From the NCBI GenBank assembly GCA_902581445.1, contig CACHOG010000002.1:90187-154186 (forward strand): 64,000 nucleotides of DNA, written 5' to 3'. The notes under the pieces were generated by a model. The model saw only the letters and a list, made by a program, of their open reading frames with translations, was not told the DNA's origin and made no database searches. The translations under genes and the position numbers were made by a program. Positions 16,641-25,186 of this stretch are shown in pieces (position 1 is the first letter of the stretch; each line of letters begins with the position of its first letter). The stretch is from an uncultured Pelagibacteraceae bacterium. GTDB taxonomy: Bacteria; Pseudomonadota; Alphaproteobacteria; Pelagibacterales; Pelagibacteraceae.

Positions 16641-18164
16641 TTACGCTGAGGGGAAAATAATTTCAATTTTTGCACCCTTTCCCCTATTATTGTTACTAGC
16701 GCTAATTGTACCACCATGGAGATCAATCAAATTTTTCACTATATTTAATCCAAGTCCTGAATGTTCTCCAAATTTTCCAGGTCTGTTACTGTAAAATCTC
16801 CTAAATATTTTTTTTGTATCATTTTCCTTAAAACCAGATCCTTCATCTAACACATCAAGCATTACTGAATTATTTTTTTTTGAGAGTTTTACTATGATTT
16901 TTTTATTATCTTCACTAAATGAAATAGAATTTTCAAGTAAATTTGCTAAAATTTGTTCAATTCTATTTTCAATTCCCATAATCTCAATCTTGTTTCCATT
17001 CTGATTTGAATTTAAAGAAATTTTAATTCCTCTTTTGTTCATATATATACTATTAAAATCATCAACTACTGAGGTAACAATTGGTCTTAGATCAATTTTT
17101 TTCATCTGCTCTTTCGTAATTGCAACTTCATCTTTAAGCATTTGAGAATAATCAGTAATAAGTCTTTCTATGCGTTCAACATCGTGACTTAAGATTTTAA
17201 CAAGTTTATCTCTTTGGTTTTTATCATCTGTTTCTGAAATAATCTCAGAAGCACTTTTAAGGGATGCAAGTGGATTTCGGATTTCATGAACAAGATCAGT
17301 GGAAAAATTTTCAGCACTATCAGCTCTTTTTTGAAGCTCATGTGTCATATCATCTAATGAACTTGATAATACACCGAGCTCATCACCTCTTTTTTTTAAA
17401 TTTTGTATATTTGTTTTTTTTTCACTTTTATCTTTAATAATTTTTGTATAATCAACAAGATTTTTAATTGGTTTTAAAAAATATCTATTTAATACAAAAG
17501 AAAAAACAAAAATAACTAGTGTTACTAATATAGCTGTTCTAATAACAAAATTTTTTCTTTCATCTATAGCTGTTTTAATATCGTTAGCACGTTCAGCTAC
17601 TAAAATATAACCAACATTTTTATCACCAATTATAAAATTTTTAAGAGTATTCAATATAAATTGATCATAATATTCTTCTGTATAGGTGAATGGTTTTCCA
17701 TATTCTTTTGAGTTAAAATAATCTCTAGTAATATCACTTAAATTTTTCTGATCATTTTTTTTATTATTGCTTGATGCTTTTTCAATATCTGTATTAATAT
17801 TATCAAATTCTATTTGATCAGTTCTCTGTGAAAAAGATCGTGGATCCAAGTCTAATGTATCAGTATCTGCAATAACGTTATATTCTGTATCTAGAAAAAT
17901 TACTCTGTCTAAACTTTGAAATAAAAAACCTGTTGAAAATAAAAATCTTCTTAAATCTTCTTTATTAAAATTTATTTTCAATCTTTTAATGTGATCGGTT
18001 GTATTATTAATTACAGCTATATGATTTGAAGTTTTTTTGTAAATTAAATTTGGTTTTGAAAAATTTAAATAAACTATTGTCAAGATTCCAATAACTATAA
18101 AAACAATAAGATTTATAAATAAAAATTTTTTTAAAATTGAGAAATTCTTTAATATAGATCCCAT
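16641..18164 (-). CDS. chvG: Sensor histidine kinase, ChvG/EnvZ type
   Basis: A 507-residue inner-membrane kinase: TM1 about 11-33, a periplasmic sensor of about 170 residues, TM2 about 207-228, HAMP, then the H-box LVHEIRNPLASL with phospho-acceptor His293, N-box LLENSISFSED, and the ATP-lid DEGSGFKEND...SGLGLNIVKNL. It is encoded three bases after its response regulator and before ahcY, the order seen for ChvI-ChvG in other alphaproteobacteria, where the pair responds to envelope and acid stress. The signal here is unknown. Confidence 0.9.
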   Translation of the reverse strand: MGSILKNFSILKKFLFINLIVFIVIGILTIVYLNFSKPNLIYKKTSNHIAVINNTTDHIKRLKINFNKEDLRRFLFSTGFLFQSLDRVIFLDTEYNVIADTDTLDLDPRSFSQRTDQIEFDNINTDIEKASSNNKKNDQKNLSDITRDYFNSKEYGKPFTYTEEYYDQFILNTLKNFIIGDKNVGYILVAERANDIKTAIDERKNFVIRTAILVTLVIFVFSFVLNRYFLKPIKNLVDYTKIIKDKSEKKTNIQNLKKRGDELGVLSSSLDDMTHELQKRADSAENFSTDLVHEIRNPLASLKSASEIISETDDKNQRDKLVKILSHDVERIERLITDYSQMLKDEVAITKEQMKKIDLRPIVTSVVDDFNSIYMNKRGIKISLNSNQNGNKIEIMGIENRIEQILANLLENSISFSEDNKKIIVKLSKKNNSVMLDVLDEGSGFKENDTKKIFRRFYSNRPGKFGEHSGLGLNIVKNLIDLHGGTISASNNNRGKGAKIEIIFPSA

Positions 18165-18167
18165 TAA

Positions 18168-18869
18168 TTAACTTACATTCCATCTATAACCACTTCCGTA
18201 CCTTGTTTCAATAGCAGTGAAGTTTTGGTCAACTTTTTTAAATTTTTTTCTAATCCTTTTAACATGACTGTCAATTGTTCTGTCTTCAATATCAGTGTCT
18301 TCTCTATAGGCAATGTCCATTAATTGGGATCTCTCTTTTATTATTCCCGGTCTTTTTGCAAGTTCCTGCACTATTAAAAATTCTGTAGTTGTAAGTTTAT
18401 CTGGTAATTGCTTTCCATCCCATTCACATTCTAATTGTGAAGGATCAAGTTTTAATTTGCCATGTGAAATTATATTTTTCGTCTCTTCAATAGGATTTAG
18501 ACTTTTCTTCCTTAATTGAACCCTTATTCTTTCAATTAATACTTTAATAGAAAAACCTCCAGACTTTTTTACAAAATCATCAGCACCTAATTTAAGTCCT
18601 AATAATTCATCAATTTCGTCATCTTTCGAGGTTAGGAAAATTACAGGTAAAGTTGTTTTTTTTCTAAGTTTTTTTAATAATTCTTCACCATCCATTTTCG
18701 GCATCTTTATATCAATTATTGCTAAATCTGGTGGCTGTCTTGTTAGACCAATCAAAGCACTCTCACCATCCAAATAAGTTTGAACCTTAAAACCCTCTTT
18801 TTCTAAAGCAATACTAATACTAGTTAAAATATTTCTATCATCATCGATTAATGCAATAGTTTGTTTCAT
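18168..18869 (-). CDS. chvI: Response regulator, ChvI/OmpR family
   Basis: A 233-residue transcription factor. The receiver domain has the acidic pair Asp10-Asp11 and phospho-acceptor Asp53 (IIDIKMPKMDG); an OmpR/PhoB winged-helix domain follows from about 130, ending VKRIRKKFKKVDQNFTAIETRYGSGYRW. It is the first gene of the minus-strand set chvI-chvG-ahcY-tsaE/amgK-murU. In rhizobial relatives HPr kinase and PTS genes lie between chvG and ahcY; they are absent here. Confidence 0.92.
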   Translation of the reverse strand: MKQTIALIDDDRNILTSISIALEKEGFKVQTYLDGESALIGLTRQPPDLAIIDIKMPKMDGEELLKKLRKKTTLPVIFLTSKDDEIDELLGLKLGADDFVKKSGGFSIKVLIERIRVQLRKKSLNPIEETKNIISHGKLKLDPSQLECEWDGKQLPDKLTTTEFLIVQELAKRPGIIKERSQLMDIAYREDTDIEDRTIDSHVKRIRKKFKKVDQNFTAIETRYGSGYRWNVS

Positions 18870-18930
18870 AAATATGTATCTACTTATACAAATACTAAAT
18901 TGTTCTTATTTGGGCAAGATTACCAAAAAA

Positions 18931-21705
18931 CTAATGAAGTAAACCCCAATTTTCTCCACTATTTACATCTACTGTGAGAGGCGTTGAGAATGAATGAAGA
19001 TCACTATCCTTTACACTTGTCATTTCTTGTCTTATCAAATTTGTGAATTTTTTTTCACTTTCCTTTGGAACTTCAAATATTAGTTCATCATGAATTTGAA
19101 GTAACATTTTACATTTTTTTTCTTTAGCCTCTTCAATTCTTTTTGAAATTCTTATCATCGCTAATCTCATAATTTCAGCAGCAGATCCCTGGATTGGTGC
19201 ATTAATAGCTGCTCTTTCTTGAAAATTTCTTATATTAAAATTTTTATCATTAATTCCAGTTATATGACTTCTTCTGCCAAAAATATTATTTACATATCCA
19301 CTCTTCCTGCAAAATTTTATAGTGTCATTCATATAGTCTTTAATTTCTGGAAATTTTTTAAAGTATGAATTTAAAAATTCTGCAGCTTCATTGTTTGATA
19401 CCATAATCTGTTTTGCTAAGCCGTATTGAGAAATTCCATAAATAATTCCAAAATTAATCGCTTTTGCTTTTCTTCTCATGTCTGAATTAATTTCGCTTAT
19501 TTTAACGTTAAATACTTGGCTGGCTGTAAGTGAATGAATATCTTGTTGATTATTAAAAGCTTTTTTTAATTCTTTTACATCTGCCAAATCTGCCAAAATT
19601 CTCATTTCGATTTGATTATAATCTGCTGATATTAAAATATTTCCTTTTTCAGAAACAAAAGATTTTCTTATATCCTTCCCATCTTCAGTTTTGATCGGTA
19701 TATTTTGTAAATTTGGATCACTTGAAGCTAATCTGCCTGTTGTTGTTGCAGCCAATAAAAAAGATGTATGAACTCTTTTTGTTTTAGGATTAATATGCTC
19801 TTGTAAAGAGTCTGAGTAAGTATTTTTAAGTTTAGAAATTTGTCTCCACTCTAATATAAGTTTTGGAAATTCATTTCCCTTGAAAGCTAAATCCTCTAAA
19901 ACTGATGCACTAGTTGCATAACTACCTTTTTTTGTCTTTTTAAGAGAAGCTATCTTTAAATCTTCATACATAATTTCACCAAGTTGCTTTGTTGAAGCAA
20001 TATTAAATTTTTTCTTGGAAATTTTATAAATTTTATCTTCAATTGAAGAGATTTTTTTTTCAAATTTTTTCGACAAAATATTTAAAAATTTATCATCTAC
20101 TTTTACTCCTTGGATCTCCATATTGGCTAATATTTTAATTAAAGGCTTTTCAAATAATTCATAAATATTTTCAATTTTTTCCCTAATTAAATTTTTCTTT
20201 AATAATTTATACAATCTAAAAGTTACATCAGCATCTTCAGCTGCATATTCAGTGGCTTTTTTTATTTCAACTTGATCAAAAGTAAGTTGTTTTTTACCTG
20301 ATCCAACTAAATCTTTATAGGATATTGTTTTATGTCCTAAATGAAGCTCTGAAAGTGTATCCATATTATGTCTGTTCTTACCTGCATCAAGCACGTATGA
20401 CATAAGCATAGTATCTTCCATTGAGTTTATTATTATTCCTCGATGATAAAAAATTATATAGTCGAATTTTATATTTTGCCCTATTTTTTTGATTGATTTA
20501 TCCTCTAAGATCGGTTTAATTTTTTGAATTACCTTATTAGCATCTAGCACATCTTTACCTTTATGCTTTAAAGGTATGTAGCAAGCTTTTCCAATATCAG
20601 TAGATAAAGATATTCCTACTAATTCAGCTAAATGCGGATCAAGAGAAGTTGTCTCGGTATCTATACATAATTCTCCCTTCTCCTCAGCATCTTTTATCCA
20701 ATTGTCAATATCTTCTAATTTATTGAGTAATTTATATTTTGTTCGATCAACACTTGATATTTCTTTTCCATTTAAAGATGGTGCATTTTTTTCTTTTAAT
20801 TTAGGTTCTCCGTACTGTGATATGACGCTACTTAAGAGCCTATTAAACTCCATTTCTCTTAAAAATTCATATAGTTTATCTTTATCAATATTTTTTATTA
20901 CAAAATCATCCAATTTCATTTTAATAGGTACATCTTTTTTTAAAGTTACCAATTTTTTACTTATAAGAGCTTTATCTTTATTTTCTAAAATAGTTTCTCT
21001 TCTCTTGTTCTGTTTAATTTCATGAGCTTTTGATAAAAGTTTCTCCAAATTTCCATATTTATTAATTAACTCAGCAGCAGTTTTAACGCCGATACCTGGT
21101 ACTCCAGGAACGTTATCACTGGTATCGCCTGCTAATGATTGTACATCAATGACTTTTTCAGATTTAACACCAAATTTTTTTATAACATCTTCTTCTCCTA
21201 AAAATTTATTTTTCATAGGATCATAAATTCTTACATTCTTATTGAATAACTGCATTAAATCTTTATCAGATGATACAATTGTAACCTTGGCCCCAATTTT
21301 TAAGATTTGTTCTGTATAAGTTGCAATTAAATCATCTGCTTCATAATTAATAAGTTCTACAGATGGTAAATTGAATGCCATTACTGATTTTCTTATAAAA
21401 TCAAATTGAGGAATTAAATCATCAGGAGCATCAGATCTATTTGCTTTATAATCTTTATAGATTTCATTCCTAAAATTTTTTCTTGCAGAGTCAAAAATTA
21501 CTGCAAAGTGAGTTGGTTTTTGTAAATTTTCTTTAGATTTTGAATCCTCAAGTAACTTAAATAACATATTACAAAAACCGTTTACTGCCCCTGTTGGCAT
21601 TCCATCACTTTTCCTGCTTAGAGGTGGTAAAGCATAATATGCTCTAAAGATATATCCAGAGCCATCTATTAAATAAAAATGATCACTTTTTTTAATTTTG
21701 GTCAT
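18931..21705 (-). CDS. polA: DNA polymerase I
   Basis: A 924-residue repair and Okazaki-fragment polymerase of family A, full length. The 5' nuclease domain (1-300) shows FAVIFDS, YKANRSDAPDDL and DTSDNVPGVPGIG; the 3'-5' exonuclease is likely active, with LCIDTETTSLDP near 345; the polymerase has RLASSDPNLQNIP, ISADYNQIEMR, RRKAKAINFGIIYG and QIHDELIFEVP (catalytic Asp). The gene stands alone, starting 50 bases from the divergent ABC gene and ending 61 bases before chvI. Confidence 0.97.
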   Translation of the reverse strand: MTKIKKSDHFYLIDGSGYIFRAYYALPPLSRKSDGMPTGAVNGFCNMLFKLLEDSKSKENLQKPTHFAVIFDSARKNFRNEIYKDYKANRSDAPDDLIPQFDFIRKSVMAFNLPSVELINYEADDLIATYTEQILKIGAKVTIVSSDKDLMQLFNKNVRIYDPMKNKFLGEEDVIKKFGVKSEKVIDVQSLAGDTSDNVPGVPGIGVKTAAELINKYGNLEKLLSKAHEIKQNKRRETILENKDKALISKKLVTLKKDVPIKMKLDDFVIKNIDKDKLYEFLREMEFNRLLSSVISQYGEPKLKEKNAPSLNGKEISSVDRTKYKLLNKLEDIDNWIKDAEEKGELCIDTETTSLDPHLAELVGISLSTDIGKACYIPLKHKGKDVLDANKVIQKIKPILEDKSIKKIGQNIKFDYIIFYHRGIIINSMEDTMLMSYVLDAGKNRHNMDTLSELHLGHKTISYKDLVGSGKKQLTFDQVEIKKATEYAAEDADVTFRLYKLLKKNLIREKIENIYELFEKPLIKILANMEIQGVKVDDKFLNILSKKFEKKISSIEDKIYKISKKKFNIASTKQLGEIMYEDLKIASLKKTKKGSYATSASVLEDLAFKGNEFPKLILEWRQISKLKNTYSDSLQEHINPKTKRVHTSFLLAATTTGRLASSDPNLQNIPIKTEDGKDIRKSFVSEKGNILISADYNQIEMRILADLADVKELKKAFNNQQDIHSLTASQVFNVKISEINSDMRRKAKAINFGIIYGISQYGLAKQIMVSNNEAAEFLNSYFKKFPEIKDYMNDTIKFCRKSGYVNNIFGRRSHITGINDKNFNIRNFQERAAINAPIQGSAAEIMRLAMIRISKRIEEAKEKKCKMLLQIHDELIFEVPKESEKKFTNLIRQEMTSVKDSDLHSFSTPLTVDVNSGENWGLLH

Positions 21706-21714
21706 TTATTAATG

Positions 21715-21742
21715 TTAACTTAATTTATACGAATGTTATAAA
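21715..21742 (+). promoter_or_regulatory. Probable promoter of the ABC ATPase-bioY pair
   Basis: TTAACT (21715-21720), 16-base spacer, TATAAA (21737-21742), 13 bases before the ATG at 21756. It lies in the 50-base divergent spacer with polA. Eye-identified only. Confidence 0.45.
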
Positions 21743-21755
21743 TGAATAAATCATT

Positions 21756-22685
21756 ATGAAAAAAAAAGATGTATTGACCGTCAAAAATTTAAGTAAAATT
21801 TACTCTAAAAACAATTCTGAACCGGTCAATGCATTAAACAATTTAAACTTAGACGTGAAACAAGGTGAAATTTTTGGATTATTGGGCCCTAATGGAGCTG
21901 GTAAATCAACTTTCATAAATATATTGGGTGGAACAGTAATTAAGTCAAAAGGTAACGTAAATGTGTGGGGTTATGACTTAGATAAGGATCCAAGACAGGT
22001 AAGAGCTTCATTAGGTATAGTGCCTCAGGAGGTAAATCTAGATCCTTTTTTTAATCCAAGAAGACTTTTAGAGTTACATGCAGGAATGTATGGCATCAAA
22101 AAAAAAGATCGTATAACTGATGAAATTTTAAAATTAGTTTCTCTTGAAAATAATGCAGATAGCTACGCCAGAAGTCTCTCTGGGGGAATGAAAAGAAGAT
22201 TATTAATAGCAAAAGCCCTTGTTCACAAACCACCGATTTTGATATTAGATGAACCAACTGCTGGTGTGGATGTTGAGCTAAGAAGGAATCTTTGGGAAAA
22301 TGTTAAACTTTTAAATAAAATTGGTGTTACAATTATTTTGACTACTCATTATCTAATAGAAGCTGAAGAAATGTGCGATCGAATAGGAATTTTAAGTAAA
22401 GGTCATTTAGTTGCTTTAGATACAACAAAAAATTTAATTAATAAGATACAAACCAAAAACGTCACTTTTACAATAAATGAAAAAACCAAAATAGCCAACA
22501 TACCTCTTAAATCACTAAAAATTTTATCCCAAGAAGATAATAGAATAACTTTATCTTATGAAAAAAATTCTTTAAAAATTGATGAAATAATTTCTTATTT
22601 TTCAGACAAAAATATAAATATATTGGATATTACGACAGATGATGCAAATATTGAAGATGTTTATACATCCTTAATTAAAAACTAG
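21756..22685 (+). CDS. ABC transporter ATP-binding protein (ABC-2/YadG type), orphan
   Basis: A 309-residue ATPase. Walker A GPNGAGKST is at 44-52, the signature SLSGGMKRR near 138-146, Walker B ILILDEPTAGVD and the switch His in TTHYLIEAEEMCDRIG. This pattern is of ABC-2-type exporters such as YadG. The usual permease partner is not adjacent: the next plus-strand gene is bioY. The C-terminal 80 residues are poorly conserved. Substrate is unknown. BioY can work with EcfA ATPases, but this protein looks like an ABC-2 rather than an ECF ATPase, so a joint complex is unlikely. Confidence 0.9.
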   Translation: MKKKDVLTVKNLSKIYSKNNSEPVNALNNLNLDVKQGEIFGLLGPNGAGKSTFINILGGTVIKSKGNVNVWGYDLDKDPRQVRASLGIVPQEVNLDPFFNPRRLLELHAGMYGIKKKDRITDEILKLVSLENNADSYARSLSGGMKRRLLIAKALVHKPPILILDEPTAGVDVELRRNLWENVKLLNKIGVTIILTTHYLIEAEEMCDRIGILSKGHLVALDTTKNLINKIQTKNVTFTINEKTKIANIPLKSLKILSQEDNRITLSYEKNSLKIDEIISYFSDKNINILDITTDDANIEDVYTSLIKN

Positions 22686-22717
22686 TAATAGTGATTGATT
22701 AACTGTAAAGTATAAAA

Positions 22718-23269
22718 ATGGAAAATATAAGTATATCTAACAATCAAAAAATCTTAAAATATTTTTTGATTGTTGTTCTTGGTTCAATTTTATTGACTGT
22801 ATCAGCAAAAATAAAAATACCTTTTTATCCAGTGCCAATGACTATGCAAACTTTTGTGGTTCTTTTTTTAGGAATATCATTTGGTTATAAAATTGCAGTT
22901 GCAACAGTCATTGTTTATTTAGTTGAAGGTTTGTTAGGAATTCCTGTTTTTTCAAACTCTCCAGAAAAAGGAGTTGGTTTAGCATACTTTGTAGGACCTA
23001 CCATGGGATATTTAATTGGTTTTTTATTCGCAGCTTTTTTTGCAGGTTATTTAAATTTTAAAACTAACTTAATTGTAATATTTTTAAAACTTATATTATC
23101 AGTTTTCTTTATTTATTTATTTGGTATTGTTTGGTTAGGTATTCTAATTGGATGGGAAAAACCTATATTTAAGCTTGGATTTTTTCCATTTATTTATGCA
23201 GAGTTATTTAAAATTTTGCTGCTTACTTTTTTAACTTCAAAATTTATTAAAATTAGAAAATTTATTTAG
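22718..23269 (+). CDS. bioY: Biotin transporter, BioY family
   Basis: A 183-residue inner-membrane S-component with about six helices. KIKIPFYPVPMTMQTFVVLFLG near residues 29-50 and YLVEGLLGIPVFS near 66-80 are the BioY signature. No BioM/BioN genes are present; solitary BioY proteins of some alphaproteobacteria are known to take up biotin on their own. It follows an ABC ATPase gene by 32 bases. Its 3' end overlaps the convergent regA by eight bases. Confidence 0.94.
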   Translation: MENISISNNQKILKYFLIVVLGSILLTVSAKIKIPFYPVPMTMQTFVVLFLGISFGYKIAVATVIVYLVEGLLGIPVFSNSPEKGVGLAYFVGPTMGYLIGFLFAAFFAGYLNFKTNLIVIFLKLILSVFFIYLFGIVWLGILIGWEKPIFKLGFFPFIYAELFKILLLTFLTSKFIKIRKFI

Positions 23270-23819
23270 GCGATCTTTTATATAATATTCTTTGCAACGT
23301 ACGTCTATGCATCTTTAATCTTCTTGCAGTCTCAGATACATTTCTATTGCATAACTCGAATACTCTATGAATATGTTCCCATTTTACTCGATCGGCAGAC
23401 ATAGGATTTTCGGGAGGTTGGGCTTTAGTTTTAGGATCAGCTAAAAGAGCTTTTTCAATATCGTCAGCATCTGCGGGTTTCGCTAAATAATCAATTGCTC
23501 CCTGTTTAATTGCTGCAACGGCAGTTGGTATATTTCCATAACCTGTAAGCATTATAATTTTGCTTTTAGAATTTATCTTTTGAAGTTCTTTTACAACCTC
23601 TAAACCATTGCCATCACCAAGTCTTAAATCAACTACTGCAAATGCTGGATTCTTAGAGTTTATAGAGGCTATGCCTGATTTTACACCCTCAGCTTGAGAG
23701 ACTAAGAAACCCTTTTTTTCCATAGCTCTGGATAACCTTTCTCTAAAGGTATTATCATCATCAACTATTAATAACGATTTATCCGCTAAATCTGTTACTT
23801 TTTGAACATTGTCTGTCAT
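23262..23819 (-). CDS. regA: Response regulator RegA/ActR/PrrA
   Basis: A 185-residue regulator. The receiver has IVDDDNTFRERL (acidic cluster near 19-21), phospho-acceptor Asp in FAVVDLRLGDGNGLEVV, and the KPAD motif. The Fis-type helix-turn-helix at the C-terminus, NVSETARRLKMHRRTLQRIL, is almost invariant in the RegA/PrrA/ActR family that controls redox-dependent energy genes. The cognate sensor kinase RegB is not in the window. The promoter places the start of transcription next to the ATG, so the mRNA may be leaderless. It is divergent from the polyamine operon. Confidence 0.95.
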   Translation of the reverse strand: MTDNVQKVTDLADKSLLIVDDDNTFRERLSRAMEKKGFLVSQAEGVKSGIASINSKNPAFAVVDLRLGDGNGLEVVKELQKINSKSKIIMLTGYGNIPTAVAAIKQGAIDYLAKPADADDIEKALLADPKTKAQPPENPMSADRVKWEHIHRVFELCNRNVSETARRLKMHRRTLQRILYKRSPK

Positions 23820-23826
23820 GAGAGCC

Positions 23827-23854
23827 TATATAGGATTTTAAGTGCAATTTTCAA
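23827..23854 (-). promoter_or_regulatory. Promoter of regA, apparently leaderless
   Basis: On the minus strand, TTGAAA (23854-23849), 16-base spacer, TATATA (23832-23827). Only seven bases separate the -10 box from the regA ATG at 23819, so the predicted transcription start falls on or within two bases of the start codon. Confidence 0.6.
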
Positions 23855-23930
23855 TATGTCATTTTAAGTGGGGATTTAACAGGCTTAATAACATTGAAAA
23901 TTTTCTTTACTTTAGGGGTCATTTCTCATA

Positions 23931-23984
23931 ATGAGTGAAGAAATTACAAATTTGCATACAAGTTATGCAAATTTTTTTTGTTAA
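23931..23984 (+). CDS. Possible 17-codon leader ORF
   Basis: ATG at 23931 to TAA at 23982-23984 encodes MSEEITNLHTSYANFFC. The terminator-like hairpin at 23948-23979 lies entirely inside it, and it ends 23 bases before the ornithine decarboxylase ATG. AGGGG at 23914-23918 is a rather distant ribosome binding site. Such a short open frame can arise by chance. Its position suggests a leader peptide for attenuation, but no run of regulatory codons is evident. Confidence 0.25.
   Translation: MSEEITNLHTSYANFFC
23948..23979 (+). terminator. Intrinsic terminator/attenuator in the leader of the polyamine operon
   Basis: A perfect 11-bp stem, AAATTTGCATA (23948-23958) and TATGCAAATTT (23964-23974), loop CAAGT, with T-run 23972-23979 following. 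It ends 28 bases before the ATG of the decarboxylase, too close to leave room for a promoter in between, so operon transcripts must cross it. Alternatively it stops antisense read-through from bioY, but that still requires operon transcripts to pass. Confidence 0.75.
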
Positions 23985-24007
23985 ATTTTTTTTTGAGGGG
24001 CTATGAA

Positions 24008-25186
24008 ATGGAAAAATTTAAAAGTGTTGACGAACTTGTAAGTCAACTAAAACCTGATGAACCAATATATTGCATTAGAACAAGTGCAATACAACAAGCT
24101 TCAAAAATTTTCCAAAATAAATTTCCAGGCACAGTTTTGTACGCAGTAAAGACCAATCCTCACTCTTTAGTAATAGATACTATTATAAAGAGCGGAATTA
24201 AAAATTTTGATGTAGCATCATTAAAAGAAATTGAACAAATAAAAAAAATAAATCCAGAGTTGAAGTGTTCTTTCATGCACACCGTTAAATCTAGAGAAAG
24301 TATAAAAAAGGCATATTTTAAACATGGTGTAAAAACTTTTTCATTAGATACAAAAGAAGAGTTAATTAAAATAATTGAAGCAACTAACCAAGCTAAGGAT
24401 TTAGAATTATTTGTTAGAGTTGCTGTTTCAAATGAACATGCAGAAATAGATTTATCAAAAAAATTTGGAGCTTTACATGGTGAGACTTTAGGCCTTTTAA
24501 GATTAACAAAACAATACGCTAAAAAAATTGGTTTAGGTTTTCATGTTGGATCACAATGTATGCATCCAATATCTTATTCGAAAGGAATAGCAGAGATCGG
24601 AAATATTATAAAAAAAACTAAAATTTCACCAGATTACATAAATGTTGGAGGTGGATTTCCAACAATCTATCCTGATCTAATACCACAATCATTAGATAAC
24701 TATTTTAAAGAAATTAAAATAGCCTTAGAAAAATTAAAATTTGAAAAAAAACCTGAGATTATTTGTGAACCAGGTAGAGCTATTGTGGCTGAGAGTGGTT
24801 CAACTATCGTCAAAGTAATTTTAAGAAAAAAACAAAAACTTTACATAAATGATGGAACTTACGGAACATTATTTGATGCAGGAGTTCCAAATATTGTTTA
24901 TCCTTCAAGAATGATTCCAATAGGAAGATTGATTTCAAAAAAACTTACTCCATTTGATTTCTATGGTCCAACTTGTGACAGTATGGATTATATGAAAGGA
25001 CCATTTATTTTACCGAATAACATTAAAGAAAATGATTATATAGAACTTGGTCAACTAGGAGCTTACGGACTAACATTTAGAACTAAATTTAACGGTTTTT
25101 ACTCAGATCGTATTTATGAAGTGCAAGATCAGCCTATAATGAGCATGTACAACAAAGATAAATATAAAGCATTTCTTGTTGCTTAA
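24008..25186 (+). CDS. odc: Ornithine/lysine decarboxylase-like PLP enzyme (fold type III)
   Basis: A 392-residue cytoplasmic enzyme that should convert ornithine to putrescine. YAVKTNPH carries the PLP lysine (Lys48), EPGRAIV the phosphate-binding region, HVGSQC the ring-contact region and GPTCDSMDY the catalytic Cys323. The start at 24008 is preferred over an in-frame upstream start at 23978, which lies within the terminator T-run: GAGGGG sits seven bases before 24008. It is the first of four polyamine genes and its TAA overlaps the next ATG (TAATG). Lysine as an additional substrate, as in bifunctional bacterial forms, cannot be excluded. Confidence 0.92.
   Translation: MEKFKSVDELVSQLKPDEPIYCIRTSAIQQASKIFQNKFPGTVLYAVKTNPHSLVIDTIIKSGIKNFDVASLKEIEQIKKINPELKCSFMHTVKSRESIKKAYFKHGVKTFSLDTKEELIKIIEATNQAKDLELFVRVAVSNEHAEIDLSKKFGALHGETLGLLRLTKQYAKKIGLGFHVGSQCMHPISYSKGIAEIGNIIKKTKISPDYINVGGGFPTIYPDLIPQSLDNYFKEIKIALEKLKFEKKPEIICEPGRAIVAESGSTIVKVILRKKQKLYINDGTYGTLFDAGVPNIVYPSRMIPIGRLISKKLTPFDFYGPTCDSMDYMKGPFILPNNIKENDYIELGQLGAYGLTFRTKFNGFYSDRIYEVQDQPIMSMYNKDKYKAFLVA

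Noticed and set aside
22686-22717. Biotin-related operator (BirA box or similar) before bioY
   Set aside because: The 32-base spacer has no clear inverted repeat.
23978-24007. Upstream start for the ornithine decarboxylase
   Set aside because: It begins inside the T-run of the hairpin and lacks a ribosome binding site; 24008 has GAGGGG at proper spacing.
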